Assembly: GCA_017432485.1 (NCBI GenBank)
Contig: JAFRJB010000038.1
Coordinates: 1 to 64,000, forward strand
DNA: 64,000 nucleotides
Origin: Clostridia bacterium
GTDB taxonomy: Bacteria; Bacillota; Clostridia; Oscillospirales; Acutalibacteraceae
Direction of reading: 5' to 3'
In this document: positions 63,282 through 64,000 of the stretch, piece by piece
Layout: each line of letters starts with the position of its first letter
Position numbering within the stretch: position 1 is the first letter of the stretch
Notes under the pieces: model-generated
Database searches by the model: none
The model's input: the letters and a program-made list of their open reading frames with translations, nothing else
What the model was told of the DNA's origin: nothing
Made by a program: the position numbers and the translations under genes

Positions 63282-64000
63282 ATGGGCTATAACGAACAAA
63301 TGCAGCAAACGCTTGCGTATATTGCCGCTCACTTGGGTGAAACGCTTACCGCAAAGCAGTTAGCCGAGCAGGCGGGTTATTCGCTCTATCACTTTTGCCG
63401 TGTATTTAAAGCGTTTTACGGCGTAAGCCCCGGCGAGTATATGCGCAAGCAAAAGCTGCTTGCAGCCGCCCGAGACTTGGCAGGCGGTGAAGCGGTTTTG
63501 GATACGGCGCTTAAATACGGTTATGATACCCACGCCGGTTTTACCAAAGCTTTTGAAAAAGAATTCGGGTTAGCACCCAGTGTTTACCGCAAAATGAAAG
63601 GGGAATTGACTATGAATGTGACAATTAAAAATGAAGATGCTTTTAAAGTCTTCGGTTATATGATTGATACTGCCGATGAAGTGCAGGGCGGTTATTGGGG
63701 GAAAGTCGATTTTAGTAAATACCCGCAGTATCCTGCCGGGTGTGATGATCAAGGCGAAGTCGCGCTTTGGATGCACCCGGAAGAGGTTTCCGGTGAACTG
63801 AAATATTTCTTCGGTTATAAAACGGCAGATGAAACACCTGCCGCAGGCTTTGAAGCGATTACGGTGCCTGCTGCGCAGTATGCGGTGTTTGAAGTGCCGC
63901 AGGCAGAGAGTGCTCAAGCACTTTCGCAGCAACTCTCTGCCGCTTGGAAAGAAATCTTTTCCTCTTGGTTTGATTCTGTCGACTACAAATACGATGAGTC
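63282..64000 (+). CDS. AraC-family regulator with GyrI-like effector domain (3' truncated)
   Basis: The first 239 codons of a transcription factor; the gene runs past the window end. ATG 63282 follows AGAGG. Residues about 5-105 hold two AraC-type helix-turn-helices (LTAKQLAEQAGYSLYHFCRVFKAFYGVSPGEYMRKQKL and ALKYGYDTHAGFTKAFEKEFGLAPSVYRKMK). Residues about 110 onward (MNVTIKNEDAFKVFGYMI, then GFEAITVPAAQYAVFEVP) look like a GyrI/Rob-type small-molecule binding domain. The DNA-binding domain first, sensor second order matches Rob/SoxS-like drug-response regulators. It may have a weak promoter with TATACT at 63243. Confidence 0.88.
   Translation, partial: MGYNEQMQQTLAYIAAHLGETLTAKQLAEQAGYSLYHFCRVFKAFYGVSPGEYMRKQKLLAAARDLAGGEAVLDTALKYGYDTHAGFTKAFEKEFGLAPSVYRKMKGELTMNVTIKNEDAFKVFGYMIDTADEVQGGYWGKVDFSKYPQYPAGCDDQGEVALWMHPEEVSGELKYFFGYKTADETPAAGFEAITVPAAQYAVFEVPQAESAQALSQQLSAAWKEIFSSWFDSVDYKYDE

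Overview
The window looks like a chromosomal segment of an anaerobic, endospore-forming member of the Bacillota, most likely class Clostridia; an Oscillospirales-type gut or rumen lineage is my inference. The reasons are spoIVA, a sigma-H-like factor, a [FeFe]-hydrogenase, a V-type ATPase, Firmicutes-type LexA boxes (CGAAC-N4-GTTCG), strong AGGAGG ribosome binding sites, and several large secreted proteins with Fn3 or BspA-type leucine-rich repeats. No insertion sequence, prophage, CRISPR array, rRNA or tRNA was found.

Layout. 1-5366: the end of a GHKL sensor kinase, a hairpin-rich intergenic region, a 1451-aa secreted LRR/Cys-repeat/Fn3 protein, and a second hairpin array. 5367-11434: rpmB (leftward), then recA under a textbook SOS promoter, recX, rimO, cysE and cysS. 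11517-17155: a HAD hydrolase, spoIVA, and a leftward redox group comM-ccdA-tlpA-trxA. 17175-25475: phosphoglucomutase, a 33-aa membrane peptide, beta-galactosidase, a radical SAM protein, an unrecognised lipoprotein/membrane-anchored pair, and inorganic pyrophosphatase. 25516-28373: trkA-trkH potassium uptake. 28481-37391: dinB with its own SOS operator, a sigma-H-like factor, a zinc-ribbon protein, rmuC, a GH3 glycosidase and a secreted beta-helix protein. 37481-46108: a complete histidine operon, yerC-hisZ-G-D-C-B-H-A-F-IE-K. 46137-50660: a 1456-aa secreted protein with two metallophosphoesterase domains. 50671-59486: a nine-gene V-type ATPase operon read leftward. 59538-63206: a divergent two-gene operon of a NuoF/GltD-like flavoprotein and [FeFe]-hydrogenase. 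63282-64000: an AraC-type regulator cut by the window end.

How they fit together. The hydrogenase pair and the V-ATPase are divergent from strong promoters 51 bp apart and suggest fermentative energy and ion balance. The glycosidases, phosphoglucomutase and pyrophosphatase fit sugar use. recA and dinB belong to one SOS regulon. The histidine operon supplies every step from PRPP to histidine.

The least explained structure is in the spacers. Three arrays of tiny hairpins have variable palindromic stems, mostly three-base loops, and a constant six-base linker that differs between arrays (AGTTGC, TGATGT, TGAAAT). A separate 22-bp sequence occurs in three other spacers. These, together with the NuoF/GltD-hydrogenase pair, are the best candidates for something not fully described.
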